64,000 nt of DNA from Salinigranum halophilum (GCF_007004735.1 NZ_SSNL01000009.1:1-64000); one strand, 5' to 3'; shown: positions 25,673-33,964, counted from the first letter of the stretch. Notes: a model not told the origin generated them from the letters alone. Numbers and translations are program-made.

Positions 25673-26695
25673 ATGTCCGACCTCGATCCCGAGATTTACG
25701 AGGCCGTCTTCTACTCCATCGAGAATCCGGCACTGGTGATCGACCTCGACTTCGTCATCCGCGACGCGAACCCCGCCGCGGCGGCCTTCCTCCGGTACGA
25801 GGACCGCGAGGCGCTCATCGGGACGTACGTCCCGGAGATCCTGGTCGACGAGAGCATTCTGGAAGACGTCGCCGAGCAGGTCCTCTCGGACGAGCAGTGG
25901 GTCGGCGAGTGCGAACTCATGACGGCCGACAACCGCGTCTTCTACGGCATGGGGTCGGCCGTCCCCATCGAACGCGACGGGCAGACGGAGGTGCTCGCCG
26001 GCGTGTTCACGGACCTGACCGAACGCCGGCGCCACACCCGGGCGCTGCGGATTCTCAACCGCGTTCTCAGACACAACATCCGCAACGACATCAACGTCGT
26101 GCTCGGCCACGTCGAGCAGGTGGCGGCGCTGGTCGAAGACGAGGCCGCCGAGGCGTCGATGACGAAGGCGCGCGAGCGGCTGAACGACATCATCGACAGC
26201 GCCGACACGGCCCGCGACCTCGAACACCTCCTCAACACGCAAGAACGGGCCGTCGTCAACACGATGCGGCTCGACGAACCGCTCCGCTCCGTCGTCGGCC
26301 GGGCGGCGCGGGAGTTCGCCGACGCCGACATCAGCCTCGACGACGACCTCGAACCGGCCCACGTGGTCGCGAACGCCACCGTCGACCGCGTCTTCTGGGA
26401 GGTCCTCGAGAACGCCGTCGAGCACAACACCGCCGACTCCCCCCGGGTCGAGGTGACACTCGACGTCGGCGACGACCATGTCGTCGTCGCCGTCGCCGAC
26501 AACGGCCCCGGCGTGTTCGAGAGCCGCCGGCAGATGATCTTCGGCCGCGAGGAACTCGACCAGGTCCACCACGGCAACGGCTTCAGTCTCTTCTTCGTCG
26601 ACCAGGTGATGAAGACCTACGGCGGCGACGTCTGGGTCGAGACGAACGACCCCCACGGTGCGGTGTTCAAACTGCAGTTCACCCGCGCCTGGTGA
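25673..26695 (+). CDS. PAS-domain histidine kinase, soluble
   Basis: The protein has 340 residues. A PAS domain (~8-120, IENPALVIDLDFVIRDANPAA) closes with FTDLTERRRH. A HisKA-like domain with phospho-acceptor LRHNIRNDINVVLGH and a HATPase domain (ENAVEHNT, then ADNGPGVFE and GNGFSLFFV) follow. The H box LRHNIRND is the common haloarchaeal form. It lacks TM segments, so it senses a cytoplasmic signal. No response regulator is adjacent. Confidence 0.92.
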   Translation: MSDLDPEIYEAVFYSIENPALVIDLDFVIRDANPAAAAFLRYEDREALIGTYVPEILVDESILEDVAEQVLSDEQWVGECELMTADNRVFYGMGSAVPIERDGQTEVLAGVFTDLTERRRHTRALRILNRVLRHNIRNDINVVLGHVEQVAALVEDEAAEASMTKARERLNDIIDSADTARDLEHLLNTQERAVVNTMRLDEPLRSVVGRAAREFADADISLDDDLEPAHVVANATVDRVFWEVLENAVEHNTADSPRVEVTLDVGDDHVVVAVADNGPGVFESRRQMIFGREELDQVHHGNGFSLFFVDQVMKTYGGDVWVETNDPHGAVFKLQFTRAW

Positions 26696-26704
26696 CCGGC
26701 CGCC

Positions 26705-27538
26705 TCACTCCTCGTCGACTGGGTTCGACCCGTACACCGCGGGGATCCACGTCTGACTGTCGATCGGCGGACGGTCGTAGGTCCCGCGGTCTTCTCGCGG
26801 CGGGAGTTCGATCGGGTCGGGTGTGAGGTCCTCGTAGGGGATCTGCTCGAGCAGGTGGGTGATACAGTTGAGTCGCGCGTGTTTCTTCACGTCGGCGTGG
26901 ACGACGTGCCATGGGGCCGCCTCGATGTCGGTGTGGACGAACATCTCGTCTTTCGCCTTCGAGTACTCCTCCCACCGTGCGCGCGCCTCAAGGTCCATCG
27001 GGCTGAGCTTCCAGCGCTTCTTCGGGTCCTGGTTCCGCTTGCGGAAGCGCCGCTCTTGCTCCTCGTCGCTGATGGAGAACCAGTATTTGATGAGGATCAT
27101 CCCCGAGTTGACGAGCATCTGCTCGAACGTCGGACACTGTGTCAGGAAGCGTTCGTACTCCTCGTCGGTGCAAAAGCCCATCACCCGTTCGACGCCGGCG
27201 CGATTGTACCAGCTGCGGTCGAACAGCACCATCTCGCCTTCGGTGGGGAGGCGCTCGGCGTACCGCTGGAAGTACCACTGCCCACGCTCGCGCTCTGTCG
27301 GCTTGCCCAGCGCCTCGATGCGGACCACACGCGGGTTGAGTCGGCGCATGATACGCTTGATGACGCCACCCTTGCCGGCGGCGTCGCGCCCCTCGAACAC
27401 CACACACACCTTCAGCCCCTCCGCTTCGATCCAGTGTTGCAGTTTCACCAGCTCTTCTTGCAGGCGGTCGAGCTCGCGCTTGTAATCCTTCTTCTTGATC
27501 TTCCCGTTCGACTTGTATCGCACGTCAGCTGGGTCCAT
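26705..27538 (-). CDS. ppk2: Polyphosphate kinase 2
   Basis: The protein has 277 residues with the PPK2 signature: Walker A EGRDAAGKGG, then PRVVRIEALGKPT, the Walker B-like block MVLFDRSWYNRAGVE and the lid region QERRFRKRNQDPKKRWKLS. It transfers phosphate between polyphosphate and a nucleotide; single-domain members of this length usually phosphorylate NDP or NMP. The ATG at 27538 (MDPADVRYKSNGK) was chosen because sequence upstream of it is not family-like. It converges on the PAS kinase gene with a 9-bp gap. Confidence 0.93.
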   Translation of the reverse strand: MDPADVRYKSNGKIKKKDYKRELDRLQEELVKLQHWIEAEGLKVCVVFEGRDAAGKGGVIKRIMRRLNPRVVRIEALGKPTERERGQWYFQRYAERLPTEGEMVLFDRSWYNRAGVERVMGFCTDEEYERFLTQCPTFEQMLVNSGMILIKYWFSISDEEQERRFRKRNQDPKKRWKLSPMDLEARARWEEYSKAKDEMFVHTDIEAAPWHVVHADVKKHARLNCITHLLEQIPYEDLTPDPIELPPREDRGTYDRPPIDSQTWIPAVYGSNPVDEE

Positions 27539-27685
27539 ATGACTATGTTCTTCAGATGATGTTTCGTGTCGTGATAGAGCTACCTCTCGTGCCACCGAGT
27601 GCCGTGGCGTCGACGAGCGACCGTCCTCGACCCACACGGGACGGAACCAATCGGGTTTTGAGGGTCGCTTCTCATCGGAGGGACG

Positions 27686-27895
27686 ATGAGCGACGAGAGC
27701 GAGCGCCCGACCGTCCCGGTCGTGTGCCCCGACTGCGAGACGACGACCCGCGTCGCCGTGAGCGAGGTGGCGGCGGCCGTCGCGAAACACAACGAGAGCC
27801 TCCACGACGGCGAGGACGTCGCACACGTCGACCCCGACGTCGTCGACAGCATCGCCGACCTTGCCGCGGCGGACCTCGGGCTGACCGACGAGTAG
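27686..27895 (+). CDS. Small CPDC-containing haloarchaeal protein
   Basis: This 69-residue acidic protein has one CxxC knuckle (VVCPDCETT, residues 14-17) and then His, Glu and Asp-rich helical sequence (AVAKHNESLHDGED, AHVDPDVVD). A CxxC plus two His could bind one zinc. It reads as a real gene from codon use and acidity. The function is unknown; it may be a small adaptor or regulator. Confidence 0.65.
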   Translation: MSDESERPTVPVVCPDCETTTRVAVSEVAAAVAKHNESLHDGEDVAHVDPDVVDSIADLAAADLGLTDE

Positions 27896-28104
27896 CGCGG
27901 AGAACACAAAGGGGGATACCAGGAGACGCTGCCGGACGGAGTTGTGACAGACTCCGACACGGATGGGAACAGCCACGGCGTGTCGCTCGGCATCGAAGAC
28001 CGATCGACAGCCACCGTGCAGCGTGCGCCACGTCGTCCCGAGACGAGACCCGAGCGGAACCGGCGTGACTCTCCCATTTTTGACTTTCGGCCGTATTGAT
28101 TTAT

Positions 28105-28926
28105 TTAATTGGGAGTTAAGTCCCGGCTCGCGAGCCAGTCGACGAGCGCGTGGAGCGACTGCTCCCACCCCGTGTCGAGCATCATCGCGTGGGCGACGCC
28201 GGGCACGAACGTCGCGTCGGTGTCGAACGCCCGTGCCGTCGCTTCGACGGCCCACCGGGGGACGATGCTGTCCTCACCCGCCCCCACCACCAGCGCCGGC
28301 ACGTCGTCGGGGAGTCGCCCGGTGACGATGGGGGTCGTGAGTTCGGCGAGCGCACGCGGAGACTCCCCTCGGACCTGCGATGCGTAGTCGGCGACGCGGT
28401 CGGTGGGGAGGTCGTCGGAGAAGAGCGCACGCCGCAGCGCACGCGGCGAGGCGACACCGGGCCCGAACGCCTGGAGCACGCCGAACTGGAACCAGAGCGC
28501 CGGGTCGCGGCCGGCGAACTGGGCGGTCAGTCCGGCCATCCCCTGCGGCGGGAGCGACGCCATGAGTGCGGCACCGGGGGCGTCGTACTGCTGGAGGTAG
28601 CGCTGGACGACCACCCCACCCATCGAGTGACCGACGAGGACGGGTGACGCGTCCAGGTGGTTGACCGTCCGTCTCAGGTCTGCGACGAAGTCGTCGACCC
28701 CGGCAGTGGTGAGCCGACCGCCGCTCTCGCCGTGTCCGCGGAGGCTCACGGCGTGAGCGGTGTATCCCCGGTCGGCGAGCGCCGGGAGGAAGTGTTCGGC
28801 CCAGCACCACGCGCCGACGTACGCGCCGTGGACGAACAGGAGCGGGGGCCCCTCGGCGGCAGGAGGCGAGACGGTGCGGAGTTCCAAGTCGGGCGAGTGA
28901 GCGTTCGAGACGGCGCGAGAGAGCAC
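28105..28926 (-). CDS. Alpha/beta hydrolase
   Basis: The protein has 273 residues with the alpha/beta-hydrolase fold motifs: oxyanion block FVHGAYVGAWCW, nucleophile elbow GHSMGGVV (Ser ~100), acid in GAGEDSIVP and catalytic His in VAHAMML. It acts in the cytoplasm as an esterase or lipase-like enzyme on an unknown substrate. The flanking DNA gives no pathway clue. Confidence 0.9.
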   Translation of the reverse strand: MLSRAVSNAHSPDLELRTVSPPAAEGPPLLFVHGAYVGAWCWAEHFLPALADRGYTAHAVSLRGHGESGGRLTTAGVDDFVADLRRTVNHLDASPVLVGHSMGGVVVQRYLQQYDAPGAALMASLPPQGMAGLTAQFAGRDPALWFQFGVLQAFGPGVASPRALRRALFSDDLPTDRVADYASQVRGESPRALAELTTPIVTGRLPDDVPALVVGAGEDSIVPRWAVEATARAFDTDATFVPGVAHAMMLDTGWEQSLHALVDWLASRDLTPN

Positions 28927-28974
28927 TGACTGATGCTTACGGCGAGGAGTATATGAACGCCACTCGTTCGTCCG

Positions 28975-29251
28975 GAGTTGCTCTTACGCAAAGCTACGGA
29001 AAAGTCAGTCCATTCCGCCGACGTATGGCGGATATGTCCAAAACCTAGCCAGTCTTCGGCGGAATGCTTCGAAACTAATCGACGACGGTATCTTCGAACT
29101 TCGAATCGATCCGCTCGAGGAGGGCGTTGAGCGGCGTCTCAAGATTGAGTGTTTGTGGTCACTCTTGCATCCGTGGCTGCGGAAGTTCCGCGGCCTGTCC
29201 AAGCAAGGCTTGGAACAGGCCGCTCACACCTTCGCTGCGTTCGGTCATTAA
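28975..29251 (+). pseudogene. Internally deleted, degenerate IS1595-family element
   Basis: It starts with a terminal-repeat-like block (GCTCTTACGCAAAGCTACGG) resembling the ends of the intact element at 32.8-33.9 kb. The frame then gives a broken N terminus (PVFGGMLRN, stop) and IDPLEEGVERRLK, which joins directly to IECLWSLLHPWLRKFRGLSK from the transposase C terminus. About 240 central residues, including the first two catalytic Asp, are absent. The C-terminal 60 bp are nearly identical to the intact copy. Confidence 0.8.
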
Positions 29252-29274
29252 ATAGGATTGGCGCGTCGCTGACT

Positions 29275-29328
29275 GAGACACCTATGGAAATGTGGTGTCT
29301 CTCAAACCCCACGTCTTCGACGTGGTGA
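29275..29328. repeat. Two adjacent palindromes after the IS1595 remnant
   Basis: GAGACACC...GGTGTCTC (29275-29301) is followed by AAACCCC and the stem CCACGTC-TTC-GACGTGG. A related palindrome with the same GAGACACC arms and an AAACCCC/GGGGTTT block lies at 43014-43053. IS200/IS605-type ends or small mobile repeats are possible. Confidence 0.45.
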
Positions 29329-29677
29329 GGCGGACACTATCAGGTGGTGGAGCGACCGACTCTCACGCATGCACCGCGCGTTCGGGTGTGAATTCCAGCG
29401 AGCCCGAGAGGGGAGGTCAAGGGGGAATTAACTTCGCCTGCCCGGTGCGTTGCGGACTCTAAACGGTGAAGCCTCGGAGCTCGACCCCGAGGTGATTCAC
29501 AGTATACGTGCAGTTCGTGTGCTTTGGTTGCATAGCTCACACTGTCGGATAACCACCACTGCTACGAAAACGCTCGAAGCCACGCTCGCGCCACCGTCAT
29601 GAACAGGTGTTCGAGCGGGCGATACGGAAACTCGAGATCGAGCGCGAATACTGAGACACCGAATGCGACCTGCTCGA
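29329..29677. other. Intergenic stretch with possible insertion-sequence debris
   Basis: I see no intact gene. The block CCTCGG-AGCTCGACC-CCGAGG (about 29472-29492) can fold and may derive from an IS200/IS605 right end. The assignment is weak. Confidence 0.3.
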
Positions 29678-30154
29678 TCAGTCGGGACGGACAGTGAGCG
29701 AGGGAAAGTACGTCTGATAAAAGCCCGTATCGAAGCTAATCAGTGCAGTGGCATCGGCGACAGCGTGCCCTCCAATGAGAAAGTCAGCAGCAATGTGCTG
29801 GCGTGGCGTCAGGTCTCCTCCACACTCCTCACACGCGACACGCTGTGTCTGTCCGCACGCCGGGCACTGGAATCCGTCCGGTCGACGTGACGTGTAGCGC
29901 TGGAACTGGCGACCGGCTCGGAACAGGGCGGCGCGAGACGGCTCGGCGAGCTGGATACTGAAGTCCTCGAGAAACTGGTCCAATTCAGCCACGGTCTCGA
30001 AGTGACCGTCAGCGGCGAGTTCGGCATAGACGATTGGCGTGACCACGACCTTGCCCTCTCGATACGCCGTTCGGAGAGCGGCCTCACTCGCGTCGGTGTG
30101 CGTGTCCTCATACAGAATCGCGAGCAGTGCGTTCGTATCGACCGCCGTAATCAC
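29678..30154 (-). CDS. vapC: VapC-type PIN-domain toxin with inserted zinc ribbon
   Basis: The protein has 158 residues with PIN-domain acidic residues D6 (VDTNALLAIL), E45 (VYAELA), D124 (AADFLIGGHA) and D142 (SFDTGFY). Between the second and third, residues 97-111 form CPAC...CEEC, a zinc-ribbon insertion seen in some haloarchaeal PIN proteins. It would act as a Mg2+-dependent ribonuclease. It overlaps the upstream AbrB-type antitoxin gene by four bases. Confidence 0.9.
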   Translation of the reverse strand: MITAVDTNALLAILYEDTHTDASEAALRTAYREGKVVVTPIVYAELAADGHFETVAELDQFLEDFSIQLAEPSRAALFRAGRQFQRYTSRRPDGFQCPACGQTQRVACEECGGDLTPRQHIAADFLIGGHAVADATALISFDTGFYQTYFPSLTVRPD

Positions 30155-30435
30155 ACGTCAGCCTCCGAGTCGGCATCCTCGGCCTCGCGATCGACATCAC
30201 GAGGGTACGTTCCGCGAAGCCGTCGCATCCGCTCAGGCATCGTGTGGTCGCCCCCAGCACTCCCTCGATACTTTTCGAACGGATCGCCACCCTCTGCAGT
30301 CGTCGGTTCTTGCTTCCTGATGGTGTAGCCGGCGTCAGTCTCCTCAAACGCGACTTCGTCGCCCGGTTCGATCCCAAGTTCCTCGCGGATTGGCTTCGGG
30401 ATGGTCACCTGTCCCTTTGTCGTGACACGGGGCAT
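30151..30435 (-). CDS. vapB: AbrB/SpoVT-type antitoxin (VapB)
   Basis: The protein has 94 residues. Residues 1-45 form a swapped-hairpin AbrB DNA-binding domain (RVTTKGQVTIPKPIREELGI, PGDEV). The acidic C-terminal tail (DPFEKYRG, DREAEDADSEADV) would wrap the toxin. It is the first gene of the pair with the PIN toxin; such antitoxins repress their own promoter, and an AT-rich tract (TACTAAATTAGTATTA) lies directly upstream. The pair sits beside the replication origin. Confidence 0.92.
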   Translation of the reverse strand: MPRVTTKGQVTIPKPIREELGIEPGDEVAFEETDAGYTIRKQEPTTAEGGDPFEKYRGSAGGDHTMPERMRRLRGTYPRDVDREAEDADSEADV

Positions 30436-30680
30436 ATTACCGAATTAGACTGTAATACTAAATTAGTATTACGGCTCGATTCGTCCATTAACTTCCATGG
30501 ACGGAAGTCGGGGTGTTGCAGCCCATCCGATCACATCGAGAAGCTCGCCCCACCGACACGAGCAGGTGTCGGGCCCACGCGAGCGGGGCGTGGTCGTCCA
30601 CCTCGGGGGTCCGACGGGGGTGGACGTCGCGACCGGGACCCAGTCGACGCTCGCGGTGGTCACCATCTCGGTACCGTACA

Positions 30681-30708
30681 CACCCCCTCCCCGGATTTCA
30701 AATGAAAT
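30681..30708 (-). repeat. Origin recognition box 1 with G string
   Basis: Read on the minus strand: ATTTCATTTGAAATCCGG followed by GGAGGGGGTG. This is the only minus-orientation copy with the full G string and it lies farthest from orc. Confidence 0.75.
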
Positions 30709-30837
30709 CGGTTCCACGGGAAGGGGAGGGGTGGTTCTCGGGATGGGAACGGACAGTGTCTGAGACGTAGATTCCCGTTATTGAAGGCCTGAAACTACTG
30801 ATTACGACCGATATCTCTTCATCTCGAACTTGGGAGC

Positions 30838-31035
30838 TGTTTCTTCTTTATATATAATTACTTGTCTAGGTAAAGTAGTAGTAGTAGTAGAGAGAAAAGA
30901 AGCTACTAACATCATCTTCAACGCGTTTCTATCAGTAGTCGTCCCAAGTACTAGATAGTTTATATACTCACCTCCGGTTAAGTTGTTTGTATCCCATCAC
31001 AATTGGCTTATAAATGATAGATAGAATATTACTCT
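30838..31035. other. AT-rich putative DNA-unwinding element
   Basis: The stretch includes TTTATATATAATTA, (GTA)5 at 30875-30890, TAGTTTATATAC and CTTATAAATGATAGATAGAATATT. It is by far the longest AT-rich block near the boxes and lies mostly between boxes 1 and 2. Confidence 0.65.
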
Positions 31036-31040
31036 TTGAC

Positions 31041-31059
31041 GCACCGGATTTCAAATGAA
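31041..31059 (-). repeat. Origin recognition box 2
   Basis: On the minus strand this reads ATTCATTTGAAATCCGGTG. It is in minus orientation and closes the AT-rich segment on the orc side. Confidence 0.7.
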
Positions 31060-31163
31060 TTACTCTCCTACAGCGTCTTTACCTACGTCACAAGCGTCCT
31101 AACAGGTGATTCTGGGATTACATCCCACGTGTGGTACCAACGAAGGACCACCCTTTCGCGCGT

Positions 31164-31193
31164 GAATTCATTTGAAATCCGGGGAGGGGGTGT
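31164..31193 (+). repeat. Origin recognition box 3 with G string
   Basis: ATTCATTTGAAATCCGGGGA followed by GGGGGTGT. It is in plus orientation, the mirror image of box 1 including the G string. Confidence 0.75.
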
Positions 31194-31224
31194 CCTGCTA
31201 TTCGTCGTTGGTCGCACCTCATAC

Positions 31225-31251
31225 GAATTCATTTGAAATCCGGTGTTGGGG
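31225..31251 (+). repeat. Origin recognition box 4
   Basis: GAATTCATTTGAAATCCGGT followed by GTTGGGG, in plus orientation. Boxes 3 and 4 share GAATTCATTTGAAATCCGG exactly. Confidence 0.75.
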
Positions 31252-31280
31252 TATCATCTCCGTGTTCGACTTGCTCACTG

Positions 31281-31305
31281 AAATCATTTCATCTGAAATG
31301 TGGTG
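31281..31305 (+). repeat. Origin recognition box 5, degenerate
   Basis: ATTTCATCTGAAATGTGGTG departs from the others at three positions. It lies between two copies of GTGTTCGACTTGC (31262-31274 and 31303-31315). Confidence 0.55.
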
Positions 31306-31415
31306 TTCGACTTGCCGCTACATCATGCCGCCATCCGTCATTTAACTCCTGCCGCCAACCGGTGTATCTCACTCAGATTCGACTAATATCGATGTCCTTG
31401 GGGAAAGAACTAAGC

Positions 31416-31438
31416 CCATTTCATTTGAAATCCGGTGT
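31416..31438 (+). repeat. Origin recognition box 6 abutting the orc start codon
   Basis: CATTTCATTTGAAATCCGGT followed by GT and then the ATG of orc at 31439. A bound initiator here would cover the transcription start, suggesting autoregulation. Confidence 0.7.
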
Positions 31439-32818
31439 ATGCCTTCACACACGGAGCAGGTGAAGACCCTCGGCGACTACGCTGCCGAGAAGGGGGCGGT
31501 CACGTATTCGCGTTCTAGCTCTCGTGATGATCCGCTTTCTGTTCTCGACGAGCCTGATCCGATTTTCGCCAACGAGGACTTGCTCCGTATCGATTACATT
31601 CCCGACCAGGACAAGATCGTCGGACGGGACAAGCAGATCGAGACTGTCGCTCGTCGCCTCAAACCGGCCATCTCAGGCGGGACTGGAAAGGGAACACTCC
31701 TTCTCGGGAAGTCTGGGTCCGGGAAGACGCTCGTCACACGCTACGTAAGTCGTGAAGTTGTCGAGCGAGGTCGGACCAATGATGTTCAGATCGGCCGTGC
31801 AATCATCGACTGTGCGCAGCGGCGGTCAGAGGTTCAGACGGTTATCCACCTCGCGAAGAGTCTAAACGACCCTGCACGCACTGGTATCACTGTCCCACAC
31901 TCGGGCATCGCAGCAGGGGCGTACTACGATCGGTTGTGGACCATCATCGACGAGCTCTACGACGCTGTTATCATCGTTCTCGACGAAATCGACCGCCTTG
32001 CCCCACCAAATGATGCGATGAACGTCCCGCCCGAGGAAGCCGATGACAGTAAATTCCTCATGCAGCTCTCCCGTGCTGGTGAGGAGAACGACGTCGATGC
32101 GGGCATCACCGTCCTCGGCATCAGTAACGATCTGAAATACGGAGACCGACTCGACACCCGTGTCGAGAGTTCGTTCGCACCTGACGAGATCGTCTTTCCT
32201 GCATATGATGCAAACCAACTCGGCGACATCCTTACTCGGCGTCGTGGCGCCTACAGAGAGGGTGTTCTTTCAGATGATGTGATCCCTCTCTGCTCGGCGT
32301 TCTCGGCACAGGAACACGGCGATGCTCGACGGGCGCTTGATCTCTTTCGGCTCGCTGGCGAGGTAGCACGTGATCAAGATGCAGACCTCGTTCGTGAAGA
32401 ACACGTCCGAGCAGCTAACGATGACGCCGAGGTGACTCGGATTCAGGATCTGATTCGTGGCTGTCCCGGGCAGGCGAAGATTGCCATTGCCGCCTTTGCC
32501 GCGATGGACGAGTTCACGTCGCAGTCGCATTTCAAAGCGACCGAGATGTACCAGGTCTATCGACTCTTCGCAGAATCGATTGACGTGACTGTGCTTGGCC
32601 AGAAACGTATCACAGATCAGCTCCGGGAGTACGAAACGCTGAGGATCATCGATATGACTCGGACGAGTGATGGCTATCGTGAGGGCACGTATCTCCAACT
32701 CTCACTTCTAGACGAGGCGAGCCTCCTGCTCCAGTCAATCGGGCTTGATGACCGCTGCTCACAGATTCCGATTGATACACAGGTCCGTCAACAGATTGTG
32801 AGCATTGTCGGGCGCTGA
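31439..32818 (+). CDS. orc: Orc1/Cdc6 replication initiator
   Basis: This 459-residue AAA+ ATPase has Walker A GKSGSGKT (about 91-98), Walker B IIVLDEIDRL and an arginine-rich sensor region (GDARRALDLFRLAGE), followed by a C-terminal winged-helix domain (~340-450). The N-terminal DYIPDQDKIVGRDKQIE is characteristic of archaeal Orc1/Cdc6. It binds the boxes upstream and loads MCM. The start codon follows directly on the last box, leaving no room for an ordinary promoter inside the box, so either the transcript starts upstream or the box overlaps the promoter. Confidence 0.93.
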   Translation: MPSHTEQVKTLGDYAAEKGAVTYSRSSSRDDPLSVLDEPDPIFANEDLLRIDYIPDQDKIVGRDKQIETVARRLKPAISGGTGKGTLLLGKSGSGKTLVTRYVSREVVERGRTNDVQIGRAIIDCAQRRSEVQTVIHLAKSLNDPARTGITVPHSGIAAGAYYDRLWTIIDELYDAVIIVLDEIDRLAPPNDAMNVPPEEADDSKFLMQLSRAGEENDVDAGITVLGISNDLKYGDRLDTRVESSFAPDEIVFPAYDANQLGDILTRRRGAYREGVLSDDVIPLCSAFSAQEHGDARRALDLFRLAGEVARDQDADLVREEHVRAANDDAEVTRIQDLIRGCPGQAKIAIAAFAAMDEFTSQSHFKATEMYQVYRLFAESIDVTVLGQKRITDQLREYETLRIIDMTRTSDGYREGTYLQLSLLDEASLLLQSIGLDDRCSQIPIDTQVRQQIVSIVGR

Positions 32819-32844
32819 CCTGACCTTTGACTTCCCTGCCAGAA

Positions 32845-33925
32845 CGTGCTGAGAATTCTCGCTCTTATGTAGAATTGCGGAAAGCCCCGATAACGACACA
32901 ATCGATGGCTGATTCGACGGATTCACCAGCGAGGTTGAGTGAGCGAATGAGACCGAACGTGTGAGCGGCCTGTTCCAAGCCCTGCTTGGACAGGCCGCGG
33001 AACTTCCGCAGCCACGGTTGAACCAGTGAAAACAGGCATTCAGCCTGGTTAATGTGGACGCCGTCGGACGATACGTACCGCTCTTTGTGCACAACCGTTC
33101 GGTGGCCGAGGTCCATCTCTCGGTACGCTTGGAGGCCGTCGGTCCAGACCTCTCCCAGCGACTGGGAGAGGTCTTCAGCCTCCTGAATCACTGGTTTGAG
33201 ATCATCTTGATAATCGATGCCGAGTTGGCCCCGGATCACACGAAGCGAGTCGCGGCACGCCGCGACGAGCGTCAACTGATCACCGTGACGCCCCCGCCAG
33301 CGTGAGCGGCCTGTCTGGGATGAGCCGCCGCGAGAACGGCTGTTCCGCGGCGGCTCTTGGCCTTTGTAGCCCGAACAGACCGTGCCGGATTCGTCGACTT
33401 GCGTCGGTCCATCGGTGGTTTGGTCGAGAAGCTTCCAGACGACGGGGAAGCCGCGCTGAACCGCGGCTTCCACCTCCCGAATCGCCGTGTGAACGGTTTT
33501 GTAGGCTCGCCCGAGCAACGGCGCGATCTGGTTGATACTGAGCAGTGTATCGGCGTAGAGCGTGAACGCGAGAAGCACCTCACCGCAGGAGAGGTGCTTC
33601 TCGTGGAATGGCGTTCCGTAGGTGTAGACCGGCTTGAAGTTGCAGTCACGGCACCACACGCGGTCGAGATGCGGCCACGTTTGAACGGCGTTGTGCCCAC
33701 ACCGTGGACAGGACGTATTCTCCCAGACTTCCTTGAGTCGCCGCTCGATGCCCGCATCGAGCGGCTCGGTGTCGATCTCGACGACGCCCAGCTCGATCAG
33801 CTCTCGAAACATCCCGCCGAACGCCGGCTGAGCAGAAGACATACTCCTAGATTATGGCTGGCTCAGTGTAACTACAGGGTCTTTCCGTAGCTCTACACAA
33901 GAGCGGCGAGACTTAACCAACACTC
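32845..33925 (-). mobile_element. IS1595-family insertion sequence
   Basis: The left end region (32858-32885, CTCGCTCTTATGTAGAATTG then CGGAAAG) and the inverse of the right end region (33881-33912, CTTTCCGTAGCTCTACACAA then GAGCGGCGAG) form an imperfect terminal inverted repeat around one transposase gene. The outermost bases are uncertain. Beyond the right end lies a further palindrome (33903-33964). Confidence 0.7.
32865..33842 (-). CDS. IS1595-family transposase
   Basis: The protein has 325 residues. An N-terminal zinc ribbon (CPRCGHN at ~40, CRDCNFKP at ~58) and a helical DNA-binding region (LSINQIAPLLGRAYKTVHT) precede the DDE-type core: Asp in TQVDESGTV, Asp in VWTDGLQAY, then HINQAECLFS. 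The basic SRSRGGSS...RSRWRGRHGD block lies in between. It is complete. A deleted relative lies 3.7 kb upstream on the other strand, flanking the origin and VapBC region on the other side. Confidence 0.88.
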   Translation of the reverse strand: MSSAQPAFGGMFRELIELGVVEIDTEPLDAGIERRLKEVWENTSCPRCGHNAVQTWPHLDRVWCRDCNFKPVYTYGTPFHEKHLSCGEVLLAFTLYADTLLSINQIAPLLGRAYKTVHTAIREVEAAVQRGFPVVWKLLDQTTDGPTQVDESGTVCSGYKGQEPPRNSRSRGGSSQTGRSRWRGRHGDQLTLVAACRDSLRVIRGQLGIDYQDDLKPVIQEAEDLSQSLGEVWTDGLQAYREMDLGHRTVVHKERYVSSDGVHINQAECLFSLVQPWLRKFRGLSKQGLEQAAHTFGLIRSLNLAGESVESAIDCVVIGAFRNST

Positions 33926-33964
33926 TCGATTGAGACGACCTACTGTTGGTTAAGATTGTCTCGC
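33903..33964. repeat. Long imperfect palindrome at the IS1595 right flank
   Basis: GGCGAGAC-TTAACCAACA on the left pairs with TGTTGGTTAA-GATT-GTCTCGCC on the right, around a 21-bp centre. It may be two insertion-sequence ends head to head. Confidence 0.55.

Larger units (their letters stand above)
30436..31438. other. Replication origin region next to orc/cdc6
   Basis: This ~1-kb non-coding stretch contains six copies of a box built on CATTTGAAATCC or its inverse. Two copies are in minus orientation (30681-30708, 31041-31059) and four in plus orientation (31164-31193, 31225-31251, 31281-31305, 31416-31438). Between the outer minus copy and the plus copies lies a strongly AT-rich segment (about 30838-31035). 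Opposed origin-recognition boxes with G strings, an unwinding region and an adjacent initiator gene are the established haloarchaeal origin layout. It could be a chromosomal or a megaplasmid origin. Confidence 0.85.

Noticed and set aside
30469-30763. Open frames within the origin region
   Set aside because: They run through the origin box and lack family features; the stretch fits a non-coding origin better.
30875-30890. (GTA)5 tract as a CRISPR-like or coding repeat
   Set aside because: It is a simple triplet run in the AT-rich origin core. There are no spacers or longer repeat units, and no cas genes occur in the window.
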